Shown here piece after piece: positions 1 through 8,925 of a DNA stretch of 58,086 nucleotides. The number at the start of each line of letters is the position of its first letter. Within the stretch, counting starts at the first letter, position 1. The translations under genes were made by a program, and so were the position numbers. Below the pieces are notes generated by a model, which searched no databases, had not been told where the DNA came from, and saw nothing but the letters and a program-made list of their open reading frames with translations. This DNA comes from Cryptosporangium minutisporangium. Lineage in GTDB: Bacteria; Actinomycetota; Actinomycetes; Mycobacteriales; Cryptosporangiaceae. The DNA lies in contig NZ_BAAAYN010000061.1 of the NCBI RefSeq assembly GCF_039536245.1, positions 1 through 58,086 of the forward strand. The letters are read 5' to 3'.

Positions 1-96
1 GCGGACGCCGCGGCTGGGCCGGCCGCCGTCGCGTCGCCGAACGCCGAGCAGCCGGCCCCCGAGGTGCCGAGCTGCTCCAGCGGCACCCCCTGCTGA
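1..96 (+). CDS. C-terminal fragment of an unidentified protein
   Basis: Frame 1 is open from the window edge to a TGA at 94-96 and gives a 31-residue Ala/Pro-rich tail ending in PSCSSGTPC. The gene begins outside the window. A Ser/Gly tail with paired cysteines resembles the ends of FmdB-type zinc-ribbon proteins, but there is too little sequence to assign a family. The next gene downstream is convergent (125-595, minus). Confidence 0.4.
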   Translation, partial: ADAAAGPAAVASPNAEQPAPEVPSCSSGTPC

Positions 97-124
97 GCCG
101 CGTCTCGGCGGGGCCGCGCGCGGG

Positions 125-595
125 TCAGGCCGGGCCGGCGGACCGGGCGGCGGCGATGACGCGGGTCAGGGACGCGTGGAGTTGCTCCAGCTCGGAGAGC
201 TCCATACCGAGACGCGCGACCACGGCCGGGGGAATCCGCTCGGCCTGCGCCCGCAGCGCCGCCCCGGCCTCGGTCAACGTGACCGCCAGCTGACGTTCGT
301 CCCGCTGGTCCCGCTCGCGGCGGATCAGACCGGCCGCCTCCAGACGCTTGAGCAGCGGAGAGAGCGTTCCCGGATCGAGCTGGAGGACCTCGCTGAGCTC
401 GCGGCCCGAGCGGGGGGCCTGCTCCCAGAGCGCGAGCATGACGAGGTACTGCGGATGGGTCAGGCCCAGCGGCTCCAGCAACGGCCGGTAGACCGCGATG
501 ACGCTCCGCGACGCGACCGCCAGCGCGAAGCACACCTGACGATCCAGCGCGAGCAGGTCCTCCGCGCGTACGACGTCGGAGTCGGGGGCACCCAT
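125..595 (-). CDS. MarR-family regulator, OhrR-like peroxide sensor
   Basis: A 156-residue winged-helix MarR protein. The N-terminus contains RQVCFALAVASRS and then YRPLLEPLGLTHPQYLVML, the layout of OhrR, in which the Cys of the (V/L)CFAL motif is the peroxide-reactive residue. The winged-helix part (LKRLEAAGLIRRERDQRDER) is intact. The ATG at 595 is chosen because the protein then begins just before this sensor helix; the frame is open to 679 but would cross the operator. OhrR normally represses ohr, an organic hydroperoxide reductase, and no ohr gene is present here. The divergent neighbour is a small basic protein at 694. Reading the protein as OhrR-like is by motif only; another thiol-sensing MarR is possible. 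Confidence 0.8.
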   Translation of the reverse strand: MGAPDSDVVRAEDLLALDRQVCFALAVASRSVIAVYRPLLEPLGLTHPQYLVMLALWEQAPRSGRELSEVLQLDPGTLSPLLKRLEAAGLIRRERDQRDERQLAVTLTEAGAALRAQAERIPPAVVARLGMELSELEQLHASLTRVIAAARSAGPA

Positions 596-627
596 GGCCC
601 GAATCCTGCCACAGAGTTCTAACGCAC

Positions 628-655
628 ACCAACCTTTGGTACACCAATAGTTGGC
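628..655. promoter_or_regulatory. clustered ACCAA/TTGGT operator between divergent genes
   Basis: Four half-sites are packed together: ACCAA (628-632), TTGGT (636-640), ACCAA (643-647) and TTGGC (651-655). The outer pairs form inverted repeats with 3-bp spacers, and the middle pair forms TTGGT-AC-ACCAA. It lies 33 bp upstream of the OhrR-like start and about 40 bp upstream of the small gene at 694, so it is the natural autoregulatory operator of the MarR protein. This is inference from symmetry and position. Confidence 0.6.
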
Positions 656-693
656 GTACAGTGGGACGTACCAGACCACTCGAGGAGGCAGCG

Positions 694-951
694 GTGAACA
701 GGTCGGACGAGGCAGCGCAGCCCACCCCTACCGCGAAGCCGGCACCCGCCGCCGCTCCGGCGCCGAGCACGGACGCCGGCCCGAGCGCGGACCCCGGCCC
801 GAAGCCCAAGCGGCGACGCGGCGAGTGGCTGTTCCAGATCTTCGGCCCGCCGACCGTGTCCGGCGCGGTCCAGGGCCACAGCCCGGAGGCGCGGGCAGCG
901 TGGAAGCGCCGGGTCGAGCAGGAGCGTGCGGCCCGCCGGCGCAAGCCCTGA
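694..951 (+). CDS. Small basic hypothetical protein
   Basis: An 85-residue protein starting at GTG 694, preceded by a strong GAGGAGG ribosome site at 682-688. The first ~45 residues are Ala/Pro/Ser-rich and probably disordered. The second half carries KPKRRRGEW, a short hydrophobic FQIFGPPTVSG stretch and an Arg-rich end (RRVEQERAARRRKP). No signal peptide or membrane helix is seen. It is divergent from the OhrR-like regulator and shares its operator region, so it may belong to that regulon. The family is not recognised. Confidence 0.6.
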   Translation: MNRSDEAAQPTPTAKPAPAAAPAPSTDAGPSADPGPKPKRRRGEWLFQIFGPPTVSGAVQGHSPEARAAWKRRVEQERAARRRKP

Positions 952-968
952 CGGACCCGCGTCGCACC

Positions 969-2360
969 TCAGGCGAGCACCGGGACGCGGGCGCGGGCGG
1001 TCAGCGGGGCGAGGGCGAGCGCGGCGATCGCGCAGAGCACGATGCCCACCACGAGCGCCTCCGCCGCGTCGGTGGGCGCGAGCGACGCGGTCACCGCGAC
1101 GCCGAGCGCTGACCCGACGTACCGGGCGGTGTTGTTCGCCCCCGACCCCATCGCGCTGCGCTCCGGCGGCACCGTGCCCACCGCGAGCCTCGGCAGCGTC
1201 GCGTTGATCAACCCGCCGCCAAGACCGGCGACGATCATGCCGGGGAACAGCCAGCCCCACGCGTGGCCCACGGCCGGCAGCGCGAGGGCACACCCCACCG
1301 CAGAGAGCAGGAAACCGAGGCCCAGCTCAACGCCGCCGTGCACGCTCGACCGCATCCGCCGCGCGGCGAGCCCGACCAGGAACATCGTGAACGCCCAGGC
1401 GAACGCCAGCACCGCGGTCTGGGTGGCGGTCCAGCCGCTGCCGCGCTGCAACGTGGTCGGCAGGAACGTCATCGGGCCGATCACCGCGACCCCGGTACTC
1501 GCCGCGCCGAGCGTCGCGAGCAGGAACGGCAGGCGCCGGAACAGCCCCAGGTCGAGCATCGGCTCCCGGGCCCGCAGCTCGCGCAGCGCGAACAGCCCGA
1601 ACAGCGCCAGGGCCAGAACGATCGGCAGCAGCGTGGGCGCCCGGAGCCACCCGGTGCGGCCGTTCGTCGCTCCGACCAGCAGGGCCGCCAGAGCGGCGGC
1701 GAGCAGCACCACCCCGGCCACGTCCAGCCGGCGAGCCTGCGCCGCGCGCGACTCCCGCAACACCGGCCGGGCCACGGCCGCGAGCACCAGCGCGACGAGT
1801 GCCGCGACCCAGTAGAACGTCCGCCAGCTGCCGACGTGGTCACCGGCGATGGCGAGCAACGGTCCGGCGGCGATCCCGAGCCCGATCATCGACCCCCAGG
1901 TCGCGGCCGCCCGGATCCGGTGCGGCCCGACCGGGAACGCGTGCGCGACCAGCCCGAGGCCGGCGGCGAGGATCGCGGCGCCGGCGATGCCCTGCACCAC
2001 CCGGGCACCGACGAACACCCAGGCGGACGACGCGAGCGCGCTCGCCGCCATGCCCAGCCCGAGCCCCACCACGCCACCGAGGAACACCCGACGCCGCCCG
2101 TAGTCGTCGGCGACGCTGCCCGCGGAGAGCAGCAGCACGGCGAGCCCGAACGTGATGCCGTTGAGGATCCAGACCTGCGCGGTCGCCGACGCGTGCAGCG
2201 CGGTGGTGAGCGTCGGGAGCACGGCGGCCGGCGCCGTGTAGTCGGCGAGGGTCACCAGCGTCGCCGCGCTCACCACCCCGAGCACCAGCTGTTCACGGCG
2301 GCCCGGCGGCGGCGCCTCCGCCGTCGGCGACGGCACGGACGCTCCCATGGCTGTGGCCAC
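969..2360 (-). CDS. MFS transporter, drug/proton antiporter type
   Basis: A 463-residue polytopic membrane protein with about a dozen hydrophobic helices. It contains an MFS motif-A-like loop (SVADDYGRRRVFLGG) and an arginine-containing fourth helix (GARVVQGIAGA), as in the EmrB/QacA-like DHA families. It probably exports toxic small molecules across the inner membrane by proton antiport. The GTG at 2360 is preferred because GGAGGAGGGG sits at proper distance; an ATG four codons later is the alternative. The gene is divergent from an HxlR regulator at 2474 with operator-like repeats between them, which suggests substrate-inducible control. The substrate is unknown. Confidence 0.85.
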   Translation of the reverse strand: MATAMGASVPSPTAEAPPPGRREQLVLGVVSAATLVTLADYTAPAAVLPTLTTALHASATAQVWILNGITFGLAVLLLSAGSVADDYGRRRVFLGGVVGLGLGMAASALASSAWVFVGARVVQGIAGAAILAAGLGLVAHAFPVGPHRIRAAATWGSMIGLGIAAGPLLAIAGDHVGSWRTFYWVAALVALVLAAVARPVLRESRAAQARRLDVAGVVLLAAALAALLVGATNGRTGWLRAPTLLPIVLALALFGLFALRELRAREPMLDLGLFRRLPFLLATLGAASTGVAVIGPMTFLPTTLQRGSGWTATQTAVLAFAWAFTMFLVGLAARRMRSSVHGGVELGLGFLLSAVGCALALPAVGHAWGWLFPGMIVAGLGGGLINATLPRLAVGTVPPERSAMGSGANNTARYVGSALGVAVTASLAPTDAAEALVVGIVLCAIAALALAPLTARARVPVLA

Positions 2361-2406
2361 GACGACCCCTCCTCCAGATGGTTCACGGCCGACCCTACAG
2401 GAGTCA

Positions 2407-2453
2407 GTTCAATGAACGAACCTATTTGACGAGCAGAGTTCGGTGAACGAACC
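2407..2453. promoter_or_regulatory. Tandem GTTC-N3-GAAC operators and -10 for the HxlR gene
   Basis: Two copies of an inverted repeat, GTTC-AAT-GAAC (2407-2417) and GTTC-GGT-GAAC (2438-2448), each followed by GAACC, have centres 31 bp apart, about three helical turns. They lie between the MFS gene (start 2360) and the HxlR gene (start 2474). A TAGACT -10-like hexamer at 2461-2466 lies only 7 bp before the GTG at 2474, so the HxlR mRNA may be leaderless. Confidence 0.6.
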
Positions 2454-2473
2454 AACCCGCTAGACTCCCCGGC

Positions 2474-2998
2474 GTGGGACTAGGCAAGGACTACGCCGGA
2501 CAGAACTGCACGTTCGCGCGGACGCTGGAGATCCTCGGCGAGCGCTGGACGTTGCTCGTCGTCCGCGACGCGTTCTATGGCGTCCGGCGGTTCGGGGACT
2601 TCCTCGTCCACCTCGACATCCCCCGGGCGGTGCTCTCCGACCGGCTGGAGACCCTGGTGCGCGCGGGCGTCCTCGCGCGGCGGCGTTACCAGGACTCGCC
2701 GCCCCGCGACGAGTACGTGCTGACCGACGCCGGCGTCGAATTGTGGCCGGCGCTGTTCCAGCTGACCTCGTGGGGCGCCCGGCACCTGGCCATCGGCCCG
2801 TGGCCCCGGACCTTCCGGCACGTCGGCTGCGGCGGCACGATCACCGGGCCGGCCATGTGCCGCGACTGCGGCAAGCTCGTCGACCCCGCGGACACCCAGA
2901 TCGAACCCGGTCCCGGCGCGGAGTTCACCCGCACCGACCGGGTCAGCGTCGCGCTCCGCCAGCCGCATCGCCTGCTGCAACCGCTGCCGCTGACGTAG
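2474..2998 (+). CDS. HxlR-family winged-helix regulator
   Basis: A 174-residue protein with the HxlR core near residues 10-105: TLEILGERWTLLVVRDAF, then RFGDFLVHLDIPRAVLSDRL and DEYVLTDAG. The C-terminal third adds a cysteine cluster, CGG...CRDCGKL, that could bind a metal. Start GTG 2474 follows a -10-like TAGACT with almost no leader. The divergent MFS pump is the likely target, probably repressed in the absence of its substrate. The family is certain; the ligand is unknown. Confidence 0.85.
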   Translation: MGLGKDYAGQNCTFARTLEILGERWTLLVVRDAFYGVRRFGDFLVHLDIPRAVLSDRLETLVRAGVLARRRYQDSPPRDEYVLTDAGVELWPALFQLTSWGARHLAIGPWPRTFRHVGCGGTITGPAMCRDCGKLVDPADTQIEPGPGAEFTRTDRVSVALRQPHRLLQPLPLT

Positions 2999-3035
2999 CA
3001 CCGTGGACACCTCGCCCGGTAACCGTTACGGTATC

Positions 3036-3057
3036 TCAGTTAGTGGCGATTAACTGA
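3036..3057. promoter_or_regulatory. TCAGTTA-N8-TAACTGA operator upstream of the carboxylase operon
   Basis: A perfect 7-bp inverted repeat, TCAGTTA (3036-3042) and TAACTGA (3051-3057), separated by 8 bp, lies 29 bp before the carboxyltransferase start. The symmetry and GTTA/TAAC core fit a TetR-type acyl-CoA-responsive repressor. No regulator gene is adjacent, so the protein would act in trans. No other candidate regulatory element was seen in the 87-bp gap. Confidence 0.6.
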
Positions 3058-3085
3058 ATTCCCCGGACGCAGCGAGGCGCACCCG

Positions 3086-4639
3086 ATGACGGCACCCGCA
3101 GTAGACGCAACCCTTGCGGCCCACGAGGCACTCGTCGCCGACCTGCGGGCACGGCTCGCCGCCACCGCCGTCGGCGGTCCGGAGCGGGCCCGCGTCCGCC
3201 ACGTCGAACGCGGCAAGTTGCTCCCCCGCGACCGGGTCGACACGCTGCTCGACCCCGGCAGCCCGTTCCTGGAGCTCTCGGCGCTGGCGGCGAACGGCCT
3301 GTACGACGACGAGTCGCCGGGCGCCGGGCTGATCACCGGCATCGGGCGAGTCTCCGGCCGGGAGTGCGTGATCGTGGCCAACGACGCCACGGTCAAAGGC
3401 GGCACGTACTACCCGATGACCGTGAAGAAGCACCTCCGCGCCCAGGAGGTCGCGCTCCACAACCACCTGCCGTGCGTCTACCTCGTCGACTCCGGCGGAG
3501 CGTTCCTCCCGCGGCAGGACGAGGTCTTCCCCGACCGCGAGCATTTCGGCCGGATCTTCTTCAACCAGGCGCAGCTCTCGGGCAAAGGCATCGCGCAGAT
3601 CGCCGCCGTGCTCGGCTCCTGCACGGCCGGCGGCGCCTACGTGCCGGCGATGGCCGACGAGACCGTGATCGTCCGCAACCAGGGCACGATCTTCCTCGGC
3701 GGGCCCCCGCTCGTGAAGGCCGCGACCGGCGAGGTGGTCAGCGCGGAGGACCTGGGCGGCGGCGACCTGCACGCCAAGACGTCCGGCGTCGTCGACCACC
3801 TCGCCGAGGACGACACCGACGCGCTGCGCATCGTCCGCAACATCGTGTCGACCCTCGCGCCGAAACAACCCCCACCGTGGGAGCGCAGAGCGACGCGCCC
3901 GGCGAAGGACCAGCAGACGCTCTACGACCTCGTTCCGACCGACCCCCGCACGCCCTACGACGTCCACCCGGTCGTCGAGACGCTCGTCGACGGCGGAGAG
4001 TTCTCCGAGTTCAAGGCCGGTTACGGGCCCACGCTGGTCACCGGCTTCGCTCACCTGCACGGACACCCGGTCGGCATCATCGCGAACAACGGCGTGCTGT
4101 TCGGCGAGTCCGCGCTCAAGGGCGCCCACTTCATCGAACTCTGCGACCAGCGCGGCATTCCGCTGGTGTTCCTCCAGAACATCACCGGGTTCATGGTGGG
4201 CCGCGAGTACGAGGCAGGCGGGATCGCCAAGCACGGCGCGAAGATGGTCACCGCCGTGGCCTGCGCACGAGTGCCCAAGCTGACGGTCGTGATCGGCGGC
4301 TCGTTCGGCGCCGGGAACTACGCGATGTGCGGCCGGGCCTACGCACCCCGGTTCCTGTTCATGTGGCCCAACGCCCGGATCTCGGTGATGGGCGGCGAAC
4401 AGGCCGCCGCGGTGCTCGCCACGGTGCGCGGCTCGATGACACCCGAGGAAGAGGACGCGTTCAAAGCGCCGATCCGGGCCCAGTACGAGAGCCAGGGCAA
4501 CCCGTACTACTCCACCGCCCGGCTCTGGGACGACGGCGTCATCGACCCCGCCCGGACCCGCGACGTCCTCGGCCTGGCGCTCGGCGCCTGCGCCCAGGCG
4601 CCGCTGGAGCCGGTCTCCTACGGCATCTTCCGGATGTGA
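3086..4639 (+). CDS. mccB: Acyl-CoA carboxylase, carboxyltransferase (beta) subunit
   Basis: A 517-residue carboxyltransferase that moves CO2 from carboxybiotin to an acyl-CoA. It has the two crotonase-like halves of the family, with oxyanion-hole regions such as [15 protein letters not shown] and [16 protein letters not shown]. Length and the stretch [20 protein letters not shown] fit 3-methylcrotonyl-CoA carboxylase (leucine breakdown) better than the acetyl- or propionyl-CoA enzymes. The alpha subunit follows after 2 bp. Substrate specificity is inferred; geranyl-CoA or another branched acyl-CoA is possible. Confidence 0.88.
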   Translation: MTAPAVDATLAAHEALVADLRARLAATAVGGPERARVRHVERGKLLPRDRVDTLLDPGSPFLELSALAANGLYDDESPGAGLITGIGRVSGRECVIVANDATVKGGTYYPMTVKKHLRAQEVALHNHLPCVYLVDSGGAFLPRQDEVFPDREHFGRIFFNQAQLSGKGIAQIAAVLGSCTAGGAYVPAMADETVIVRNQGTIFLGGPPLVKAATGEVVSAEDLGGGDLHAKTSGVVDHLAEDDTDALRIVRNIVSTLAPKQPPPWERRATRPAKDQQTLYDLVPTDPRTPYDVHPVVETLVDGGEFSEFKAGYGPTLVTGFAHLHGHPVGIIANNGVLFGESALKGAHFIELCDQRGIPLVFLQNITGFMVGREYEAGGIAKHGAKMVTAVACARVPKLTVVIGGSFGAGNYAMCGRAYAPRFLFMWPNARISVMGGEQAAAVLATVRGSMTPEEEDAFKAPIRAQYESQGNPYYSTARLWDDGVIDPARTRDVLGLALGACAQAPLEPVSYGIFRM

Positions 4640-4641
4640 GC

Positions 4642-6675
4642 ATGTTCCGCACCGTCCTCGTGGCAAACCGCGGCGAGATCGCCGTCCGCGTGATCCGGAC
4701 ACTGCGCCGGCTCGGCGTGCGGTCGGTGGCCGTCTACAGCGATGTGGACGCCGACGCGCGCCACGTCGTCGAGGCCGATACCGCGGTGGCGCTGGGGCCG
4801 CCCCGGGCCTACCTGGACATCGAGCGGGTAGTGGCGGCCGCACGGGCGACCGGCGCCGACGCCGTCCACCCCGGCTACGGCTTCCTCTCCGAGAACGCGC
4901 AGTTCGCCGCCGCGCTCGCCGACGCCGGGATCGCCTTCCTCGGGCCGCCGGTCCGCGCTCTGGAGGTGATGGGCGACAAGATCGCGGCGAAGAACGCGGT
5001 CGCGGCGTACGGCGTCCCGGTCACCCCTGGCCTCGCCCGGCCCGGGCTCTCCGACGACGAGCTGGTCGCCGCCGCAGACGACGTCGGCTACCCGGTCCTG
5101 ATCAAGCCGTCGGCCGGTGGGGGCGGCAAGGGCATGCACCGCGTCGACGACCCGGCCGCCCTTCGCGGCGCGCTGGCGACCGCCCGCCGGGAGGCCGCCG
5201 CGAGCTTCGGCGACGACACGCTGTTCCTGGAGCGGTTCGTCTCCCGCCCCCGCCACATCGAGGTGCAGGTCCTCGCCGACCGCTACGGCACGATCGTGCA
5301 CCTCGGTGAACGCGAGTGCAGCCTGCAGCGCCGCCACCAGAAGGTGATCGAGGAGGCGCCCTCGCCGCTCCTGGACGCCGACACCCGGGCGCGGATCGGG
5401 GCCGCCGCGGTCGCCACCGCGCGCAGCGTCGACTACGTGGGTGTGGGCACGGTCGAGTTCCTGGTCTCCGCGGAGCGGCCGGACGAGTTCTTCTTCATGG
5501 AGATGAACACCCGGCTGCAGGTCGAGCACCCGGTCACCGAGGAGGTCACCGGCCTGGACCTCGTCGAGTGGCAGCTCCGGGTCGCCGCCGGCGAGAAGCT
5601 GCCGTTCGCGCAGGACGACGTCGTGCTCACCGGCCACGCGATCGAGGCACGCGTCTACGCCGAAGACCCGGGGCTCGGTTTCCTGCCGACCGGTGGACGG
5701 GTGCTGGCGCTGACCGAGCCGAGCGGCCCCGGGGTAAGGGTCGACTCCGGGTTGAGACTGCGCACCGTGGTCGGTTCTGATTACGACCCGATGCTGGCCA
5801 AGGTCATCGCGTCCGGACCAGATCGCACCACCGCACTCCAGAGGCTCGACGCCGCACTGGCCGGCACCGCGGTCCTGGGCGTGACCACGAACGTCGAGTT
5901 CCTCCGCTTCCTGCTCGCCGACCCGGACGTCGTCGCCGGGCGCCTCGACACCGGCCTGCTCGACCGGCGGCTGCCGGACTTCGTGCCCGCCGAGCCCGGC
6001 AACGACGTGGTGGTGGCGGCCGCCGTGCGCGCCTGGCTCGCCGCCTGGTCGGCGTCGACCGACGACTTGTGGTCGCAGCCGTCCGGCTGGCGGCTCGGCG
6101 AGCCCGCGGCGACCGTCAGCCGGTGGCGGATCGGCGAGCGCACGGTCGAGGTCCGCCTTCGGGGGACGCCGGACGACGGGACGGTGACGGTGGGAGACAC
6201 ACCGCCGCAGACGTTCGCGGCGTCGCTCGACGGGGACGTGCTGGCGCTGACCCTTTCCGGGGTACGCGTGCACTACCGGGTCGCGATCGAGGCCGGTACC
6301 GCGTGGGTGAGCGGGCCCTCCGGCACGGCGGCGCTGCGGGTGCTGGGTCCGCGGCGGGCCCGTCCGGACACCGCGGCCGAAGCGACCGCCGAGCTTCCCA
6401 GCCCGATGCCCGGCGCGGTGATCGCCGTGCACGCGGTGGACGGGAAGGCGGTCGCGGCCGGCGCCCCGGTGCTGGTCGTCGAGGCGATGAAGATGGAGCA
6501 CACGCTCACCGCGCCGGGCGACGGCATCCTCCGGCTGGCGGTGGCGCTCGGCGACCGGGTGAGCGTCGGCCAGATCCTGGCGACGATCGAGCCGGCCGAG
6601 GTAGAGCCGGCTGGGCGGCCACCGTCCGACGGTGCGGCCGTGCCGGACGTCGAGATGAAGGAGAGCAACCGATGA
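4642..6675 (+). CDS. mccA: Acyl-CoA carboxylase, biotin carboxylase/BCCP (alpha) subunit
   Basis: A 677-residue fusion. Residues 1-450 are biotin carboxylase ([15 protein letters not shown] start, ATP-grasp glycine loop [27 protein letters not shown]). A linker follows, and then a C-terminal biotinyl domain with EAMKMEH, whose lysine 617 is the biotin site. It carboxylates biotin with ATP and bicarbonate and hands it to the beta subunit upstream. ATG 4642 lies 2 bp after the beta-subunit stop and gives the canonical N-terminus. The 3' end overlaps the next gene by 4 bases (ATGA), so the three genes are one operon. Confidence 0.92.
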   Translation: MFRTVLVANRGEIAVRVIRTLRRLGVRSVAVYSDVDADARHVVEADTAVALGPPRAYLDIERVVAAARATGADAVHPGYGFLSENAQFAAALADAGIAFLGPPVRALEVMGDKIAAKNAVAAYGVPVTPGLARPGLSDDELVAAADDVGYPVLIKPSAGGGGKGMHRVDDPAALRGALATARREAAASFGDDTLFLERFVSRPRHIEVQVLADRYGTIVHLGERECSLQRRHQKVIEEAPSPLLDADTRARIGAAAVATARSVDYVGVGTVEFLVSAERPDEFFFMEMNTRLQVEHPVTEEVTGLDLVEWQLRVAAGEKLPFAQDDVVLTGHAIEARVYAEDPGLGFLPTGGRVLALTEPSGPGVRVDSGLRLRTVVGSDYDPMLAKVIASGPDRTTALQRLDAALAGTAVLGVTTNVEFLRFLLADPDVVAGRLDTGLLDRRLPDFVPAEPGNDVVVAAAVRAWLAAWSASTDDLWSQPSGWRLGEPAATVSRWRIGERTVEVRLRGTPDDGTVTVGDTPPQTFAASLDGDVLALTLSGVRVHYRVAIEAGTAWVSGPSGTAALRVLGPRRARPDTAAEATAELPSPMPGAVIAVHAVDGKAVAAGAPVLVVEAMKMEHTLTAPGDGILRLAVALGDRVSVGQILATIEPAEVEPAGRPPSDGAAVPDVEMKESNR

Positions 6676-7487
6676 CCGCGTGGACTCCCCCGGGACCGGC
6701 GTGGCTGTTCTGTCCGGCCGACAGGCCGGACCGCTACGCGAAGGCCGAGGCACTCGCGGACGTCGTGATCCTGGACCTGGAGGACGCGGTCGCCGCGGCC
6801 GACAAGGACGCCGCCCGGGACGCGCTGGCGGCGACGCCGCTCGACCCGGAGCGCACGCTGGTCCGGATCAACGCCGGCACTGCGACCGACTACGCGGGGG
6901 GGACGGCGGATCTGCGCGCGCTGGAGCGGACGCCGTACACGCGGGTGATGCTGCCGAAGGCGGAGACCGCCGCCGAGGTGCTCGCGCTGCGGCCGTACCA
7001 GGTGGTCGTGTTGATCGAGTCGCCGCGCGGGGCACTGGCCGCCGCCGAACTGGCCGCTGCGGAGAACACGATCGGTGTGATGTGGGGTCCGGAGGATCTG
7101 ATCGCGGGGCTGGGCGGCAGCTCGGCCCGGCATGCCGACGGCCGGTTCCGCGACGTACCCCGGCACGTCCGGTCGTCGACGCTGCTCGCCGCGAAGGCGT
7201 TCGGACGGTTCGCGCTGGACACCGTCCACCTGAACATCGCCGATCTGGAGGGCCTGCGACTCGCCGCCGAGGACGCCGTGGCGCAGGGCTTCGACGGCGG
7301 CGTGGCCATTCACCCGACGCAGGTCCCGGTGATCCGTGCCGCGTTCGCCCCGCCGGAGGCACAGGTCGACTGGGCTCGCCGCGTACTCGCCGCGGCCCAG
7401 GTCGAGCGTGGGGTGTTCCGGTTCGAAGGCCGGATGGTCGACGGACCCGTGCTGCGGCACGCGGAGGCGCTGCTGCGTCGGGCGTAA
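6672..7487 (+). CDS. HpcH/HpaI-CitE family CoA-ester lyase
   Basis: A 271-residue TIM-barrel lyase of the citrate-lyase-beta family. It shows the substrate/metal motifs [19 protein letters not shown] and [13 protein letters not shown]. It starts at ATG 6672, overlapping the carboxylase stop. Such proteins cleave malyl-, citramalyl- or related 3-hydroxyacyl-CoA. After methylcrotonyl-CoA carboxylase and a hydratase, leucine breakdown needs HMG-CoA lyase, which normally belongs to another family. Here a CitE homologue occupies the lyase position, so it may process the downstream product or a side product. The exact substrate is open. Confidence 0.82.
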   Translation: MTAWTPPGPAWLFCPADRPDRYAKAEALADVVILDLEDAVAAADKDAARDALAATPLDPERTLVRINAGTATDYAGGTADLRALERTPYTRVMLPKAETAAEVLALRPYQVVVLIESPRGALAAAELAAAENTIGVMWGPEDLIAGLGGSSARHADGRFRDVPRHVRSSTLLAAKAFGRFALDTVHLNIADLEGLRLAAEDAVAQGFDGGVAIHPTQVPVIRAAFAPPEAQVDWARRVLAAAQVERGVFRFEGRMVDGPVLRHAEALLRRA

Positions 7488-7515
7488 CAGCCTGACGCGC
7501 TTCGGCCGGCGGCCG

Positions 7516-7521
7516 TACAGT
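7516..7521 (+). promoter_or_regulatory. -10-like TACAGT close to the SDR start
   Basis: TACAGT ends 5 bp before ATG 7527, so transcription would begin at or near the A of the start codon, giving a leaderless mRNA. This is common in actinobacteria. No convincing -35 box or ribosome site was seen in the 39-bp gap. Confidence 0.4.
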
Positions 7522-7526
7522 GCGGC

Positions 7527-8273
7527 ATGGCTTCACGGAGCAACGGGGCACACCTGGACTTCACCGGCCGGACCGTGCTGGTCACCGGCGGCACCAAGGG
7601 GATCGGACGGGTCATCGCCGAGACGTTCGGCAAAGCCGGCGCCGACGTGGTGGTCTGCGCGCGGAGCGAGCCGGCGCAGCCGCCGCCGGGGGTGTTCGTC
7701 CAGACCGACGTCCGGGACCCGGCGGCGTGCCGCGCGCTGGTCGCCGCGGCCGCCGACCGGTTCGGACGGCTGGACGTCCTGGTCAACAACGCCGGTGGTT
7801 CTCCCGACGCGGACGCGACCACGGTCTCCCCGCGGTTCGTCGAGAAGATCGTCGCGCTCAACCTGCTCGCGCCGTTCTACGTGGCCCAGGCCGCGAACGA
7901 GGTGATGCAGGGGCAGGAGAGCGGCGGCTCGATCGTCAACATCGGCAGCGTCTCGGGCATCGACCCGCAGCCCGGCACCGCCGCGTACTCGGCCGCGAAG
8001 GCCGGATTACGGACGCTCACCCAGGCGCTGGCGCTGGAGTGGGGACCGGCCGTGCGCGTCAACCACATCACGGCCGGGCTGATTCGGACCGAGACCACCG
8101 ACTACACCGAGCAGACCGCGAGCCTGATCCCGCTGGGCCGGTTGGCGACCCCCGAGGACGTCGCCAACGCGTGCACGTACCTCGCCAGCGACCTCGCCGG
8201 TTACGTGACCGGCGCCGACCTGGCCGTCCACGGCGGCGGCGAAGTCCCGGCCCGCTTCGTCGTCAATCCCTGA
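7527..8273 (+). CDS. SDR-family NAD(P)-dependent oxidoreductase
   Basis: A 248-residue classical short-chain dehydrogenase. It shows the Rossmann motif VTGGTKGIG, NNAGG, the catalytic serine in NIGSVSG and the YSAAK active site, with a typical C-terminal end (YVTGADLAVHGGGE). It reduces or oxidises a hydroxy/keto group using NAD(P)H; the substrate cannot be read from the sequence. It lies 39 bp after the CitE-like gene and may be co-expressed or have its own leaderless promoter. Its 3' end overlaps the convergent response-regulator gene by 11 bp. Confidence 0.87.
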   Translation: MASRSNGAHLDFTGRTVLVTGGTKGIGRVIAETFGKAGADVVVCARSEPAQPPPGVFVQTDVRDPAACRALVAAAADRFGRLDVLVNNAGGSPDADATTVSPRFVEKIVALNLLAPFYVAQAANEVMQGQESGGSIVNIGSVSGIDPQPGTAAYSAAKAGLRTLTQALALEWGPAVRVNHITAGLIRTETTDYTEQTASLIPLGRLATPEDVANACTYLASDLAGYVTGADLAVHGGGEVPARFVVNP

Positions 8274-8925
8274 CCCGAGCGGTCACCAGGCCGGTCTCGT
8301 ACGCGGTGACGACCAACTGTGCCCGATCGCGGCAGTGCAACTTCATCAGCAGGCGCCCGATGTGCGTCTTGACCGTCGCCGGGCTGACGAACAGCCGGGC
8401 GCCGATCTCGTCGTTGGACAAGCCACCCGCCACCAGGCCGAGCACCTCGGTCTCCCGCTCGGTGAGGACGTCGAGCGCGGCCGGTGGTGGCGCCGACGGC
8501 GCGGGACGGCGCACGTAGGACTCGATCAGTTGGCGGGTGACGCTCGGCGCCAGCAGCGCCTCCCCCGCCGCGACGATCCGGATACCGGCCAGCAGCTGTG
8601 TCGGTGGAGTGTCCTTGAGCAGGAAGCCGCTGGCGCCGGCCCGCAGGGCGCCGAACACGTACTCGTCCAGGTCGAACGTGGTGAGGATGAGGATCTTCGT
8701 GTCCGGCACGGTACTCAGGATCGCCGCCGTCGCCTCCAGCCCGTCCATCACCGGCATCCGGATGTCCATCAGGACGACGTCCGGCGTGCTGGCGCGGGCC
8801 AGCTCCACGGCGTCCGCGCCGTTCGCCGCCGACCCCACCACCTCCACGCCGTCGTCGACCTCGATCAGTGCTTCGAAACCGGCGCGGACGAGCTCCTGGT
8901 CGTCGACGACGAGGACGCGGATCAT
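8263..8925 (-). CDS. NarL/LuxR-type response regulator
   Basis: A 220-residue regulator. The receiver domain is at residues 1-125 (VLVVDDQELVRAGF, phospho-acceptor Asp in VVLMDIRMP, switch lysine in FLLKD). The LuxR helix-turn-helix is near 150-215 (LTERETEVLGLVAGGLSNDE, SPATVKTHI). The frame is open far upstream, but ATG 8925 gives the canonical N-terminus and overlaps the kinase stop by 4 bases. It pairs with the kinase at 8922-10052. The target genes are unknown; the divergent CPBP protease gene is a candidate by position. Confidence 0.9.
   Translation of the reverse strand: MIRVLVVDDQELVRAGFEALIEVDDGVEVVGSAANGADAVELARASTPDVVLMDIRMPVMDGLEATAAILSTVPDTKILILTTFDLDEYVFGALRAGASGFLLKDTPPTQLLAGIRIVAAGEALLAPSVTRQLIESYVRRPAPSAPPPAALDVLTERETEVLGLVAGGLSNDEIGARLFVSPATVKTHIGRLLMKLHCRDRAQLVVTAYETGLVTARVRD

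Noticed and set aside
1-96. Assignment of the first fragment to the FmdB zinc-ribbon family
   Set aside because: Only a low-complexity 31-residue tail is visible; the resemblance is too weak.
3364-4641. Upstream extension of the biotin carboxylase frame into the beta-subunit gene
   Set aside because: The extension is Arg/Pro-rich shadow sequence. The canonical start [12 protein letters not shown] is at 4642.
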